Shown: positions 17,357 to 24,468 of the stretch, piece after piece | Position numbering within the stretch: the stretch's first letter is position 1 | Layout: every line of letters starts with the position of its first letter | Assembly (NCBI GenBank): GCA_900754495.1 | Contig: CAAEDC010000029.1 | Coordinates: 1 to 24,468, forward strand | From: Eggerthellaceae bacterium | Lineage (GTDB): Bacteria > Actinomycetota > Coriobacteriia > Coriobacteriales > Eggerthellaceae | Direction of reading: 5' to 3' | DNA length: 24,468 bases | The notes under the pieces: generated by a model | The model's input: the letters and a program-made list of their open reading frames with translations, nothing else | Told to the model about the DNA's origin: nothing | The model's database searches: none | Position numbers and translations under genes: made by a program

Positions 17357-17554
17357 TGCACCTGCCCGTCTGCGATGAACAAGAGGGAGCCGCGCGCTCA
17401 ACCGCTCTGTGTGCGGCCTTCTCTTCGGGGGCCGAGAAGGCCGCTCGCGTTAGCGGACGATCTGCGGGGCAGACGGGCAGGTCGCACGTTTATGCTAATC
17501 CGCGCGCCGCTCCCTGCAAAGGGACGCCTTGTTGAAGCCCCGCAACAAGGCGTT
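17357..17554 (-). ncRNA. Candidate structured RNA / riboswitch-like leader with crossing stems
   Basis: Four strong pairings lie here (plus-strand coordinates). Stem A: 17361-17373 with 17469-17481, perfect 13 bp, extendable past one bulged base to 17357/17486. Stem C inside it: GCGGCCTTCTC 17413-17423 with 17434-17444, perfect 11 bp. Stem D around C: CCGCT 17402-17406 with 17452-17456. Stem B: 17384-17397 with 17502-17515, 13 of 14 pairs, which crosses stem A and would make a pseudoknot. A separate hairpin E (ACGCCTTGTTG 17524-17534 with 17543-17553) flanks it. No convincing ORF covers the region. The minus strand is favoured because the terminator at 17255-17302 follows on that strand and leads into the MFS gene. 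I do not recognise a known RNA class: the conserved cores of tmRNA, RNase P RNA and SRP RNA are absent. Confidence 0.45.
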
Positions 17555-17653
17555 GAGATGCCGCGACGCTTCGTTGCTCGCCGGATCGCCCGATTCTCCC
17601 TATCCTCGATTCATACGTCGAGCAAGGGGCGGCGTTTCTGATTGGGGGAATCT

Positions 17654-18571
17654 ATGAAAGACGGAAAAGACCGTTCCGAATTCCGTTTGGGCATGGCCGA
17701 ATCCCTGGGCTGCGAGATCATGTGGGGCCTCATGCCCATGTTCTGGCGCCTGTTGGCGGGGCTTTCGGCGCTGTTCGTGCTCTCCGGCCGGCTCATCTGG
17801 ACCGGCATCTTCTCGGTGATCATGTGCGTGCTCATCCGTCGCACGAAGTTCACCCACCTGTTCCGCGATCCGCGTGCGATCGCGACCTTCCTATCATCGG
17901 GCATCCTCATCACCATCAACTGGGGCCTCTACATCTGGTCGACGAACAGCGGCCATCTGCTCGAAGCGAGCCTGGGGTACTACCTCAGCCCCATCGTGAC
18001 CATCGTCATGGGCATCTTCTTCTTCAAGGAGCGCCTGAGCGGGCTTCAGACCGGCGCCTTCGTGCTGGCTCTCGTCGGCGTGGGTTCCTTCATCGTCTTG
18101 GAAGGCGGCGCCATCTGGATCTCGTGCGTGTTCGCCATCACGTTCAGCGCGTACAGCGCCATCAAGAAGAAGGCGGGCTACGACGCGACGGCGGGCCTGG
18201 CGTTCGAATCGTGCGTCAACGCGTTCGTCGGCATCATCCTGTTCGGCCTGAGCGCCGTCATCCCCGGACTGTGGGATCTGACGCCCGCCAGCGCCCCGGC
18301 AACCTTTTCTCCTGAAGTCTATTTCCTGCTGATCGCGGCGGCGGGCGTCCTGACCACCGTCCCCATGCTGCTGTACTCCGCGTGCGCCAACCACATCCCC
18401 CTGGTGCTCGTGGGGTTCATGCACTACATTAGCCCGACCATGACCACGCTGTTCGCCATCTTCATGTTCCATGAGGCGTTCACGACCGGCCATGCCATCT
18501 GCTTCTCGCTGGTGTGGATCGGACTTGTGCTCGTCGGCATCGACGCTGTGAAGCAGCTGCGAAGCAAGTAA
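17654..18571 (+). CDS. rarD: RarD/EamA-family transporter, 305 aa
   Basis: This is a membrane permease of the drug/metabolite transporter (EamA) superfamily, with about ten hydrophobic helices. The N-terminal CEIMWGLMPMFWRLLAG and the following LSALFVLSGRLIWT match the RarD subfamily (WGL.P.YWK.L...A.E.L.HRI.WS). Other family features are LGYYLSPIVTIVMGIFFFKERLS in the first half and LVGFMHYISPTMTTLFAIFMFHEAF in the second; these LSPI/ISPT plus FxE repeats mark the two EamA halves. RarD was named for a chloramphenicol-sensitivity phenotype and its natural substrate is unclear. The ATG at 17654 follows GGGGGAA; a TTG at 17642 is possible but overlaps that site. It is divergent from the MFS gene and convergent with the OFA transporter. 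Confidence 0.88.
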   Translation: MKDGKDRSEFRLGMAESLGCEIMWGLMPMFWRLLAGLSALFVLSGRLIWTGIFSVIMCVLIRRTKFTHLFRDPRAIATFLSSGILITINWGLYIWSTNSGHLLEASLGYYLSPIVTIVMGIFFFKERLSGLQTGAFVLALVGVGSFIVLEGGAIWISCVFAITFSAYSAIKKKAGYDATAGLAFESCVNAFVGIILFGLSAVIPGLWDLTPASAPATFSPEVYFLLIAAAGVLTTVPMLLYSACANHIPLVLVGFMHYISPTMTTLFAIFMFHEAFTTGHAICFSLVWIGLVLVGIDAVKQLRSK

Positions 18572-18591
18572 CCCGGTCCCAGGCGCAGAGA

Positions 18592-18619
18592 AAGGGCGCC
18601 GACCTTCGCCGACGCCCTT
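18592..18619 (-). terminator. Terminator between rarD and the OFA transporter
   Basis: AAGGGCG (18592-18598) pairs with CGCCCTT (18613-18619) around a 14-nt loop. On the minus strand the hairpin runs into TTTCTC, so it best fits the end of the 18647-24240 operon, although it may also work for rarD. Confidence 0.55.
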
Positions 18620-18646
18620 AGGTCAAGCATATTGCGGATGGAACCG

Positions 18647-19912
18647 CTAGCAATCGGAAGCGGCGGCGCGCCTTTCCTCGAGCGATTTCATATCCGACTT
18701 CCACATGCGCGCGAACACGGCGATGACGACCAGGGCGATGACCGACATCACGGCGAGCACGGTGAACACCGTCGAGCGGGCGCCCGCGCCGATGATCATC
18801 TGCAGCGCAACGTTGATAAGGGAGCCGAACACGATGGCGAAGTTGCCGATGGAGAGGTTGAGGGGATAATTCTTGGATCCGAACCTCTGACGGGCGAACG
18901 CGGAGGTGACCACCGGCACGCCGCCGTAGCAGAAGCCGCAGCAGAACGCGCCGACGATGTAGAGCGCATGGATGCCCGTGGCGAACGCCCCGACGATGCA
19001 CAGCGTCGCGCAGACGCCGGCGATGGTGTCGACCACCATGGTCACCTTGACGTTGGTGCGGTCGAAGATGGCTCCGACCACCACGCGCGCCAAGCCGTTG
19101 CAGGTGGAGACCAGCCCCACCAGCAGCGTCGCGAAGCCGACATCGATGCCCACCTGCTGGGCATCGGAAGCGCAGTTGCCGATGGTTGCCAATCCGATGG
19201 CGATGACGATGGCGGCCCACAGCCAGTACACATAGAACGACGGGGTCTTGAGCGGCGCGTCCTCATCGGCTGGATCGTACCCCGAGGCCTGGGATTTGCC
19301 CGGCAGCATCACCGCGACGATATCGGAGGGCGGGCGGTTCAGCACGATGGCGGCGAGTATCGTGACGACGCACGTGGCGACGCCGATGCCGGCGAACACC
19401 GCGGTGATGCCGAATTGGGGGATAAGGTTGACCGATGCCGTGCCCAGGATCAAAGACCCCAGGCCGAACCCCATGAGCATGACGCCGGAGGAGAAGCCCA
19501 CCTTGTCCGGGAACCAAGCGTTGGTGGTGGCGAGGATCGAGTTGTAGCCGATGCCCACGCCCAGGCCGCCCAGCACGCCGTAACACCCGTACACGACGCC
19601 GATGCCGTTGTGGCCCAAAAAGCCGGTGCTCGCGAAACCGACGAGGAACATGATCGCCGCGATGATGATGGTGGCTCGCACGCCCAGCGCCCCCTCGATC
19701 TGCGACCCGATCACCGCACCCACGCAGAACGCGATCATCATGATGTTGAACGTCAGTGCGACGGCGCTGCTCTCCAGCCCGAACGCCGAGCACATCGGCG
19801 CGGCGAACATCGAGAACGCGTAGATCAGGCCTAAGAAAAGCAGGGCAAGCGTCGAGCACGCCAGATATCCGACGCGCGTGCGCTTGATTGCCGCTTCAGT
19901 GGTTTTCGTCAT
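18647..19912 (-). CDS. OFA-family (oxalate/formate antiporter-like) MFS transporter, 421 aa
   Basis: This is a twelve-helix MFS transporter. The first helix pair contains FLGLIYAFSMFAAPM. The glycine-rich signature GVLGGLGVGIGYNSILATTN, then AWFPDKVGFSSGVMLMGFGLGS, is the hallmark of the oxalate/formate antiporter family, whose members exchange or take up small mono- and dicarboxylates. The central loop (about NRPPSDIVAVMLPG to DPADEDAPLK) separates the halves, and the second half has FDRTNVKVTM. The start is backed by AAGGAAGAG right before ATG 19912. It lies 69 bp downstream of the activase-like pair on the same strand, with no clear terminator between, so co-transcription is likely. By context it may carry a carboxylate linked to that enzyme system; this is inference. 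Confidence 0.87.
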   Translation of the reverse strand: MTKTTEAAIKRTRVGYLACSTLALLFLGLIYAFSMFAAPMCSAFGLESSAVALTFNIMMIAFCVGAVIGSQIEGALGVRATIIIAAIMFLVGFASTGFLGHNGIGVVYGCYGVLGGLGVGIGYNSILATTNAWFPDKVGFSSGVMLMGFGLGSLILGTASVNLIPQFGITAVFAGIGVATCVVTILAAIVLNRPPSDIVAVMLPGKSQASGYDPADEDAPLKTPSFYVYWLWAAIVIAIGLATIGNCASDAQQVGIDVGFATLLVGLVSTCNGLARVVVGAIFDRTNVKVTMVVDTIAGVCATLCIVGAFATGIHALYIVGAFCCGFCYGGVPVVTSAFARQRFGSKNYPLNLSIGNFAIVFGSLINVALQMIIGAGARSTVFTVLAVMSVIALVVIAVFARMWKSDMKSLEERRAAASDC

Positions 19913-19981
19913 CTCTCTTCCTTATCACTCGATTCGTTTCCTTTTCTGCCGCAAAGCCGTCGGTCGGCTCCTCCACGGCGG

Positions 19982-21181
19982 CTATCCCGTCTTCTGCAGC
20001 TCGCGCTCGCCGTCTGCAAGATGCGGGCGCTTCGCGATGGAGGCGAGCAGCTTGATGCGGTTCACCTGGTTCACCACGCTCGTTCCCGGATCGTATTCGA
20101 CGGAGGCGAGGTTGATGGAGGGGCATGCGTTCCGTATGCCTTTGAGCACGCCCTGCCCGGAGACATGGCCCGCCATGCATCCGAACACGCTCGCGTACAG
20201 GATGCTGCGCACGCCGTTGCCCCATAGCGAGAGCATCTGCCCGGCGAGCATCCATCCCGCACCGCACACCACGTCCTCGGGGATGAAGCCGCGCGCATGG
20301 TCCTTCAGCTGCCCGACGGTTTCGCAGGAATACCGCGTGGGAACATCGGGAAGGCTGGCGCATAGCTCGTCGAGCGCCTTGGCCAACGGGCATGAGACGC
20401 CGCGCTGGAACAGCGAGTAGGAGATGGACGGTGACAGGTAGGGCAGCACCGCCTCGCATCCCTCTCTCTGGATGCAGTGCACCAGCTCGCCGTTCATTCC
20501 GGGATTGAACACCAGCGACGGGCTGCCCACCACGCCGATCGCGGGGATGGAATCGGAATGCGTCATCGCGGAAACCGCGCCTTGGTGAACGTTGCGCGCG
20601 AACACCTCGATGTCGAACGACTTTCCGCTCGATAGCGCGGCTACGGCCAAGTCGCGTTCGCGCTCCACCATCTCGTCGAGGGCCCTCCTCCCTTCTTCGT
20701 CGGCGTACGCGCTCACATGGAGCTTGGTTTGGAGCAGGATGTCGCCCCCCACGAGAGCGGCCGCCATGCGCTGCTGCGCGTATTTGGGCAGCCTCTGGAT
20801 CGCCTCTGCAATGTCGAGGACCTCGGAAGCCGAATCCCCCAGGGCGCGCCCCACCAGGTAGGGAAGGTCGTCAGCTCGGCAATGCACGCACGTCGACGGA
20901 GCGGACACCGTCACGCCCACCCGCGCCTCCTCGCCAACCGCCCCAGCGGAAACCCCGCCGTGATCGGAGCGCTCCTCGAGAGCGCTGCGCGCTTGGCCCG
21001 CCGCCATGATGGCGGAATAGCAAGCGTCGTTGTTCACCGACGCAAGACCCAGATGCACGACCTCATCGTCGGCATCGGCGACGATGCGCACGTTCATGCC
21101 GCATCCATCGAGCGCCGCCTGGACGAACGGCGCATGCCAGGGCGAGAAGAACGGTACGATCACAAGCGATTCGCTCATCAT
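19982..21181 (-). CDS. C-terminal component of acyl-CoA dehydratase activase-related protein, 399 aa
   Basis: This protein matches the C-terminal part of the long (about 1400-residue) activase-related proteins that in many anaerobes are a single chain. Matching features: ESLVIVPFFSPWHAPFVQAAL, where fused proteins have an ILAPQMSPIHFE-like segment; VNNDACYSAI (Cys54), where fused proteins have VNNDACYPAI; a Cys pair STCVHCRADDLPYLV (Cys98, Cys101) at the usual GGGCRATNY position; and the closing EYDPGTSVVNQVNRIKLL. The cysteines could bind an iron-sulfur cluster. The start codon overlaps the stop of the upstream gene (ATGA), so translation is coupled. An alternative start one codon later cannot be excluded. 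The HgdB-like fold is inferred from family resemblance. The reaction and substrate are unknown. Confidence 0.85.
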   Translation of the reverse strand: MMSESLVIVPFFSPWHAPFVQAALDGCGMNVRIVADADDEVVHLGLASVNNDACYSAIMAAGQARSALEERSDHGGVSAGAVGEEARVGVTVSAPSTCVHCRADDLPYLVGRALGDSASEVLDIAEAIQRLPKYAQQRMAAALVGGDILLQTKLHVSAYADEEGRRALDEMVERERDLAVAALSSGKSFDIEVFARNVHQGAVSAMTHSDSIPAIGVVGSPSLVFNPGMNGELVHCIQREGCEAVLPYLSPSISYSLFQRGVSCPLAKALDELCASLPDVPTRYSCETVGQLKDHARGFIPEDVVCGAGWMLAGQMLSLWGNGVRSILYASVFGCMAGHVSGQGVLKGIRNACPSINLASVEYDPGTSVVNQVNRIKLLASIAKRPHLADGERELQKTG

Positions 21182-24100
21182 GCATCACTTCCCTTCTGTC
21201 GTTTCCCGGTGTTTCGCGACTGCTGGGCAGCCATCATCGAGCGTATGCGTATGCGCGTCGAGGCAAGGTCGACCATCTCGTCGATCTTCAGAGCCGTAAG
21301 CGCCTTCCCGCCCGCCTCGAGCTCATCACGCGCCCTGTCGACGGTGACCGCATCGAGTCCGCATCCGAACGAGTAGAGCTCCACCATCTCCAGATGCGGC
21401 TGCCGCGCGACGACCCGCGCCGCCTGGATGACCCTTTCGGGATATTCCCAAGATGCGGGAGCGGCGCCGCAGGACGCACCCGCGGATACGGACGATGCTG
21501 CGGAAGGATCTTCTCCTTCGTCCGAAGCCAAACCCATCACGCTGTCCTCAGTGAACACGGCGTAGCCGTATGAGCGCAGCAGGTCGGGAATGGCATGGTG
21601 GATGGCGGGATCGTTGTGGTAGGGCCGCCCCACGCACACGATGCCGCGCTCGGCGGTCTCGTCGAGCTTGGCCAGCGCCTTCGATCCCGCCTTCTGCATG
21701 AACGCGCGGAAGCTCGCCTGCTCCGCCGCTGCCACCTCCAAGGCGACCTGCACCTCCCCGTGCGGGATCTCCCACCCCGCCTCCGCAAATGCCTGCCGCA
21801 GCCGCTCCGCAAGACCGCCGGCGGGAGCGGCACCTGCGAACAGAGCATTGAGGGACGGGCTTACGAAGGCGACCCCCGCCGCGCGGACCGCGTCGACGTT
21901 GGATTCCAGGACGAAGGGATAGCCCGACAGGACGGGGCATGCCGACGCCGTGCCCCCGACAGAGGCGACACGCGGCGCGAACACGGTCTTGACGCCGCGC
22001 TCGATCAAGTCGTACAGGTGGCCGTGCGCCCGCTTCGCCGGATAGCACAGCGATTCGGAGGGGATGGTCTCGATCGCCTTGCCCCCGAACGCATCGCCGT
22101 CCTGATTGGACAGGACCACACGGAATCCGAGATGATCCAGGAAGGTGAACCAGAACGGATACAGGTCGTACATGTCCAGCGCGCGCATCACCCCGATCTC
22201 GCCGCGGGGCGCGTCCTCCAGCGGGCGCGGCTCGTACGAGAACAGGCGATGGTACCTCACCTCGAACAGGTTCGCCGGACGGCCATGAGCCGCACTCGCC
22301 TTCTCCTCCGACTCGGCACCCCGCTCGCAGCGGTTGCCGACGGTGAACGTGCGCGTCATGCCCTCGTCCTCGAACACCGTGCGGATGAGGGAGCAGGCGT
22401 TGGGGCAGTGAGGGCAGGTGAGGGTCTTTTGATGGAACGTGAGCGATTCGATCCGCTCACGCGGCAGCAGCGAGGAGACGTCCCCTTGCTTCGCACGCTC
22501 GCGCGCGAGCAGCGCCGCGCCGTAGGCTCCCATGTAGGGGGCGATGTCGGGGCGCACCACCTCGCGTCCTGAGAGGATCTCGAACGCACGCAGGACCGCA
22601 TCGTTCATGAACGTGCCCCCCTGGACCATCACCGTTTTGCCCAGACGCGAGAGATCCTTCATCTTGAGAACCTTGTACAACGCGTTGCGGATAACCGAAT
22701 ACGCCAATCCCGCCGAGATGTCTCCCAGCGTCGCGCCTTCTTTCTGCGCATGGCGCACGCGCGACGTCATGAATACCGTGCAGCGCGTCCCCAGGTCCAC
22801 CGGACGCGGAGCGAACAGCGCGGATTCGAGGAAGCGGTCGAATCGGACGTTCATCGACCACGCCATGCCGGAGAGCAAGGCGCCGCAGCCGCTCGAGCAT
22901 GCCTCGTTCAGCGCGACGTCGTCGATGTTGCCGTTGCGCACGTAGAGGCACTTCATATCCTGCCCGCCGATGTCGAACACGAAGTCGACGTCGGGAACCA
23001 GCTGGGTCGCCGCCTTGACATGGGCGACCGTCTCGACCTCCCCCGAATCGAACGCATAGGCGGCCTTGAGGAAGCCCTCCCCGTACCCGGTGACCGTCGC
23101 ATGAGCGAGCGTGCACGTGGGGGATCCGTCGACGTAGCGCGGCATTTTCTTCCAAAGGTCGACCAGCATCTCCTGCGCAGCGTCAATCACGTTGCCCGCC
23201 GAGCGCTTGTAATAGGTGCGCAGGATCTGGCCGTCCTCGCCGATCAGCGCGAACTTGATGGCTTCGGATCCGGAATCGACTCCCAGGAACACGCGGCCTT
23301 CGTACGATTGGAGATCGGCGCGCGGCGCGCGATCGCGCCCGTGGCGCTTGGAGAACTCCTCATAGTCCTCTTTGGTCGCGAACAGAGGGGGCAGCCTCGT
23401 CAGATCGGCGTCTTTGTCCCACGTCATCGCGGCGACGCGCTCCCGCAGCTCGCCTATGGTCGCAACCGGACCGTCCTCCGATGCGATGGCGGCTCCCTGC
23501 GCCACGAACAGGTGGCCTTCGATCGGCACGCGGAAGTTGGAGGCGGGCAGGCCGAGCCGCGCCTGGAACCGCTCGCGCAGCGAAGAGAGGAAGTGCAGTG
23601 GCCCGCCGAGCAGGGCGACGACGCCCTCGATATGGCGCCCGCAGGCAAGTCCGGCGATGCACTGGACGGCAACCGCGTCCATCACCGATCCGGCAATGTC
23701 TTCTTTCGAGACGCCTTCGTTGATGAGCGGCCTCACGTCGGACTGCGCGAACACGGCGCAGCGCGAGGCGATGGGATGGATGGTCCTGCATCCATGGGCG
23801 TAATAGTTCAGCTTCTCGGCGTTGGCGTCCAGCATGCCGGCGATGGTGTCGATGAACCCTCCCGTCCCTCCGGCGCAGGTGGAGTTCATCCTAAGCTCCT
23901 CGCCGCCGGTCAAAAAGAGGATTTTGGAGTCCTCGCCGCCGATCTCGATCGCCACGTCCGCGTCGGGGATGAAGCGCGCCAACGCCTCGCGGCAGGCGAT
24001 GACCTCCTGCGTGAACGGAAGATCCAGCTCCAGCGCCAACTGCATTCCCGCCGAACCCGTGACGCCTACGGTCATCGGCTCGTCGGGAAAGTAGACCTGG

Positions 24101-24240
24101 GCGTTTTTGAGAGTGTAGGAAACCGTCTCCTTTACGTTGGAGAGATGGCGCTCATACGAACTGTGGAGCAGGGTGCCCTCGTCATCCTGCACCACCAGCT
24201 TCACGGTTTTGGACCCGATGTCTATGCCCAAGTGCAGCAT
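21178..24240 (-). CDS. Acyl-CoA dehydratase activase-related protein, double BadF/BcrA ATPase + DUF2229-like, 1020 aa
   Basis: Two tandem BadF/BadG/BcrA/BcrD ATPase domains (ASKHA fold) lie at about 3-255 and 317-580. The first has GIDIGSKTVK (5-14), GGEDSK (101-106) and STCAGGTGGF with Cys122, the residue that binds the bridging [4Fe-4S] cluster in HgdC-type activators, plus Cys161. The second has VDSGSE (321-326), GGQDMK (425-430), NEACSSGCG (Cys448, Cys452) and Cys487. A four-cysteine cluster follows (LTCPHCPNAC 607-616 and GNRCERG Cys638). A DUF2229-like region ends with FGCGLDAVTVDRARDELEAG and KIDEMVDLASTRIRIRSM. The HgdC family couples ATP hydrolysis to electron transfer into 2-hydroxyacyl-CoA dehydratases; the role of these long members is not settled. 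Residues 903-930 are a Ser/Ala/Gly-rich insertion. AAGGGGG lies 4 nt before ATG 24240. The protein ends where fused relatives continue; the remainder is the next gene. Confidence 0.92.
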   Translation of the reverse strand: MLHLGIDIGSKTVKLVVQDDEGTLLHSSYERHLSNVKETVSYTLKNAQVYFPDEPMTVGVTGSAGMQLALELDLPFTQEVIACREALARFIPDADVAIEIGGEDSKILFLTGGEELRMNSTCAGGTGGFIDTIAGMLDANAEKLNYYAHGCRTIHPIASRCAVFAQSDVRPLINEGVSKEDIAGSVMDAVAVQCIAGLACGRHIEGVVALLGGPLHFLSSLRERFQARLGLPASNFRVPIEGHLFVAQGAAIASEDGPVATIGELRERVAAMTWDKDADLTRLPPLFATKEDYEEFSKRHGRDRAPRADLQSYEGRVFLGVDSGSEAIKFALIGEDGQILRTYYKRSAGNVIDAAQEMLVDLWKKMPRYVDGSPTCTLAHATVTGYGEGFLKAAYAFDSGEVETVAHVKAATQLVPDVDFVFDIGGQDMKCLYVRNGNIDDVALNEACSSGCGALLSGMAWSMNVRFDRFLESALFAPRPVDLGTRCTVFMTSRVRHAQKEGATLGDISAGLAYSVIRNALYKVLKMKDLSRLGKTVMVQGGTFMNDAVLRAFEILSGREVVRPDIAPYMGAYGAALLARERAKQGDVSSLLPRERIESLTFHQKTLTCPHCPNACSLIRTVFEDEGMTRTFTVGNRCERGAESEEKASAAHGRPANLFEVRYHRLFSYEPRPLEDAPRGEIGVMRALDMYDLYPFWFTFLDHLGFRVVLSNQDGDAFGGKAIETIPSESLCYPAKRAHGHLYDLIERGVKTVFAPRVASVGGTASACPVLSGYPFVLESNVDAVRAAGVAFVSPSLNALFAGAAPAGGLAERLRQAFAEAGWEIPHGEVQVALEVAAAEQASFRAFMQKAGSKALAKLDETAERGIVCVGRPYHNDPAIHHAIPDLLRSYGYAVFTEDSVMGLASDEGEDPSAASSVSAGASCGAAPASWEYPERVIQAARVVARQPHLEMVELYSFGCGLDAVTVDRARDELEAGGKALTALKIDEMVDLASTRIRIRSMMAAQQSRNTGKRQKGSDA

Positions 24241-24273
24241 GCTTCCCCCTTCCCATCGGCATCATCCGTATTT

Positions 24274-24292
24274 GCGCCTCGCGCAGAGGCGC
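24274..24292. terminator. Small GC hairpin upstream of the activase gene
   Basis: GCGCCTC and GAGGCGC form a perfect 7-bp stem with a 5-nt loop in the 66-bp gap between the upstream partial gene and the activase start. There is no T-run after it on the minus strand, so its function is unclear; it could be a weak terminator or an mRNA processing hairpin. Confidence 0.4.
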
Positions 24293-24306
24293 TCTGAACC
24301 GAAACG

Positions 24307-24468
24307 CTATTGCTCCCAGGGATACACGACCTTGTGGTGCGGTTGGGCATCACGACGCTTCTTCGCCTCGAGGGCGAGCTTTTTGGGCTCTTCGGTGGTT
24401 TCTGTGGGAGAGATTCCGGCATAGGCCCAGCTCAGCGGGCGAAAACAACGATCTGGAACTGAAACGGC
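24307..24468 (-). CDS. C-terminal end of an unidentified protein (5' end outside window)
   Basis: Reading inward from the right edge on the minus strand, the frame starting at 24468 stays open for 53 codons and ends at a TAG (24307-24309). The peptide contains RCFRPLSWAYAGISP, then a charged, probably helical stretch KKLALEAKKRRDAQPHHK, and ends VVYPWEQ. It lies on the same strand as, and 66 bp upstream of, the activase gene. Codon third positions are less GC-rich than in the neighbours. I do not recognise the family. The short length leaves some chance that it is not a gene, although no competing frame looks better. Confidence 0.5.
   Translation of the reverse strand, partial: AVSVPDRCFRPLSWAYAGISPTETTEEPKKLALEAKKRRDAQPHHKVVYPWEQ

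Noticed and set aside
17341..17554. tmRNA, RNase P RNA or SRP RNA in the folded region
   Set aside because: The conserved cores (the tmRNA tRNA-like ends, the GAGGAAAGTCC-type RNase P core, the GGTCAGG...GGAAGCAGC-type SRP tetraloop region) are not present on either strand.
17339..17641. A 100-codon plus-strand frame in the divergent intergenic region
   Set aside because: It is Arg/Pro/Ala-rich without motifs and overlaps the strongly folded region, so a structured RNA or regulatory region fits better.
22750..24297. A 515-codon plus-strand open frame opposite the activase gene
   Set aside because: It is an in-register shadow of a gene with clear ATPase and cysteine motifs.

Overview
This window most likely comes from a high-GC Gram-positive bacterium of the class Coriobacteriia, probably the family Eggerthellaceae (gut Actinomycetota). 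This is an inference from four things: strong G/C preference at codon third positions; a groES-groEL operon behind a CIRCE operator; a giant sortase-anchored surface protein with InlB-type repeats; and a 2-hydroxyacyl-CoA dehydratase activase-like pair next to an oxalate/formate-type MFS transporter. No rRNA, tRNA, CRISPR array, transposase or integrase was found.

Layout. 1-477 is the 3' end of a Pro/Ala-rich protein with two membrane segments. 570-1259 is a small metallophosphoesterase. 1267-1374 holds REP-like palindromes and a terminator-like hairpin. 1400-13357 (minus strand) is one gene of about 12 kb. It encodes a secreted 3985-residue protein with two different metallophosphoesterase domains, a beta-helix region, long arrays of InlB-like and Ig-like repeats, and a C-terminal LVATG sorting signal. 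13726-15710 (minus) is groES-groEL with promoter, CIRCE and terminator. 15996-17222 (minus) is an MFS transporter whose leader contains a very strong intrinsic terminator just before the start codon, with a highly folded, pseudoknot-capable region upstream. 17654-18571 (plus) is a RarD/EamA transporter. 18647-24240 (minus) is a three-gene block: a 1020-residue double-ATPase activase-like protein, a 399-residue partner that overlaps it by four bases, and an OFA-family transporter. 24307-24468 (minus) is the C-terminal end of a further gene running out of the window.

How the genes may work together. The giant protein looks like a wall-anchored phosphoesterase on a long repeat stalk, perhaps releasing phosphate or cleaving nucleotides outside the cell; its substrate is unknown. 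The activase pair plus OFA transporter look like a unit for uptake or exchange of a small carboxylic acid and an iron-sulfur ATPase chemistry related to radical dehydratases. The chaperonin operon is housekeeping.

The most interesting regulatory candidate is 17255-17554. A possible aptamer-like fold is followed by a terminator with a U-tract and then the transporter Shine-Dalgarno sequence, which is the layout of an attenuator or riboswitch. The most interesting proteins are the giant double phosphoesterase and the activase split into two overlapping genes.
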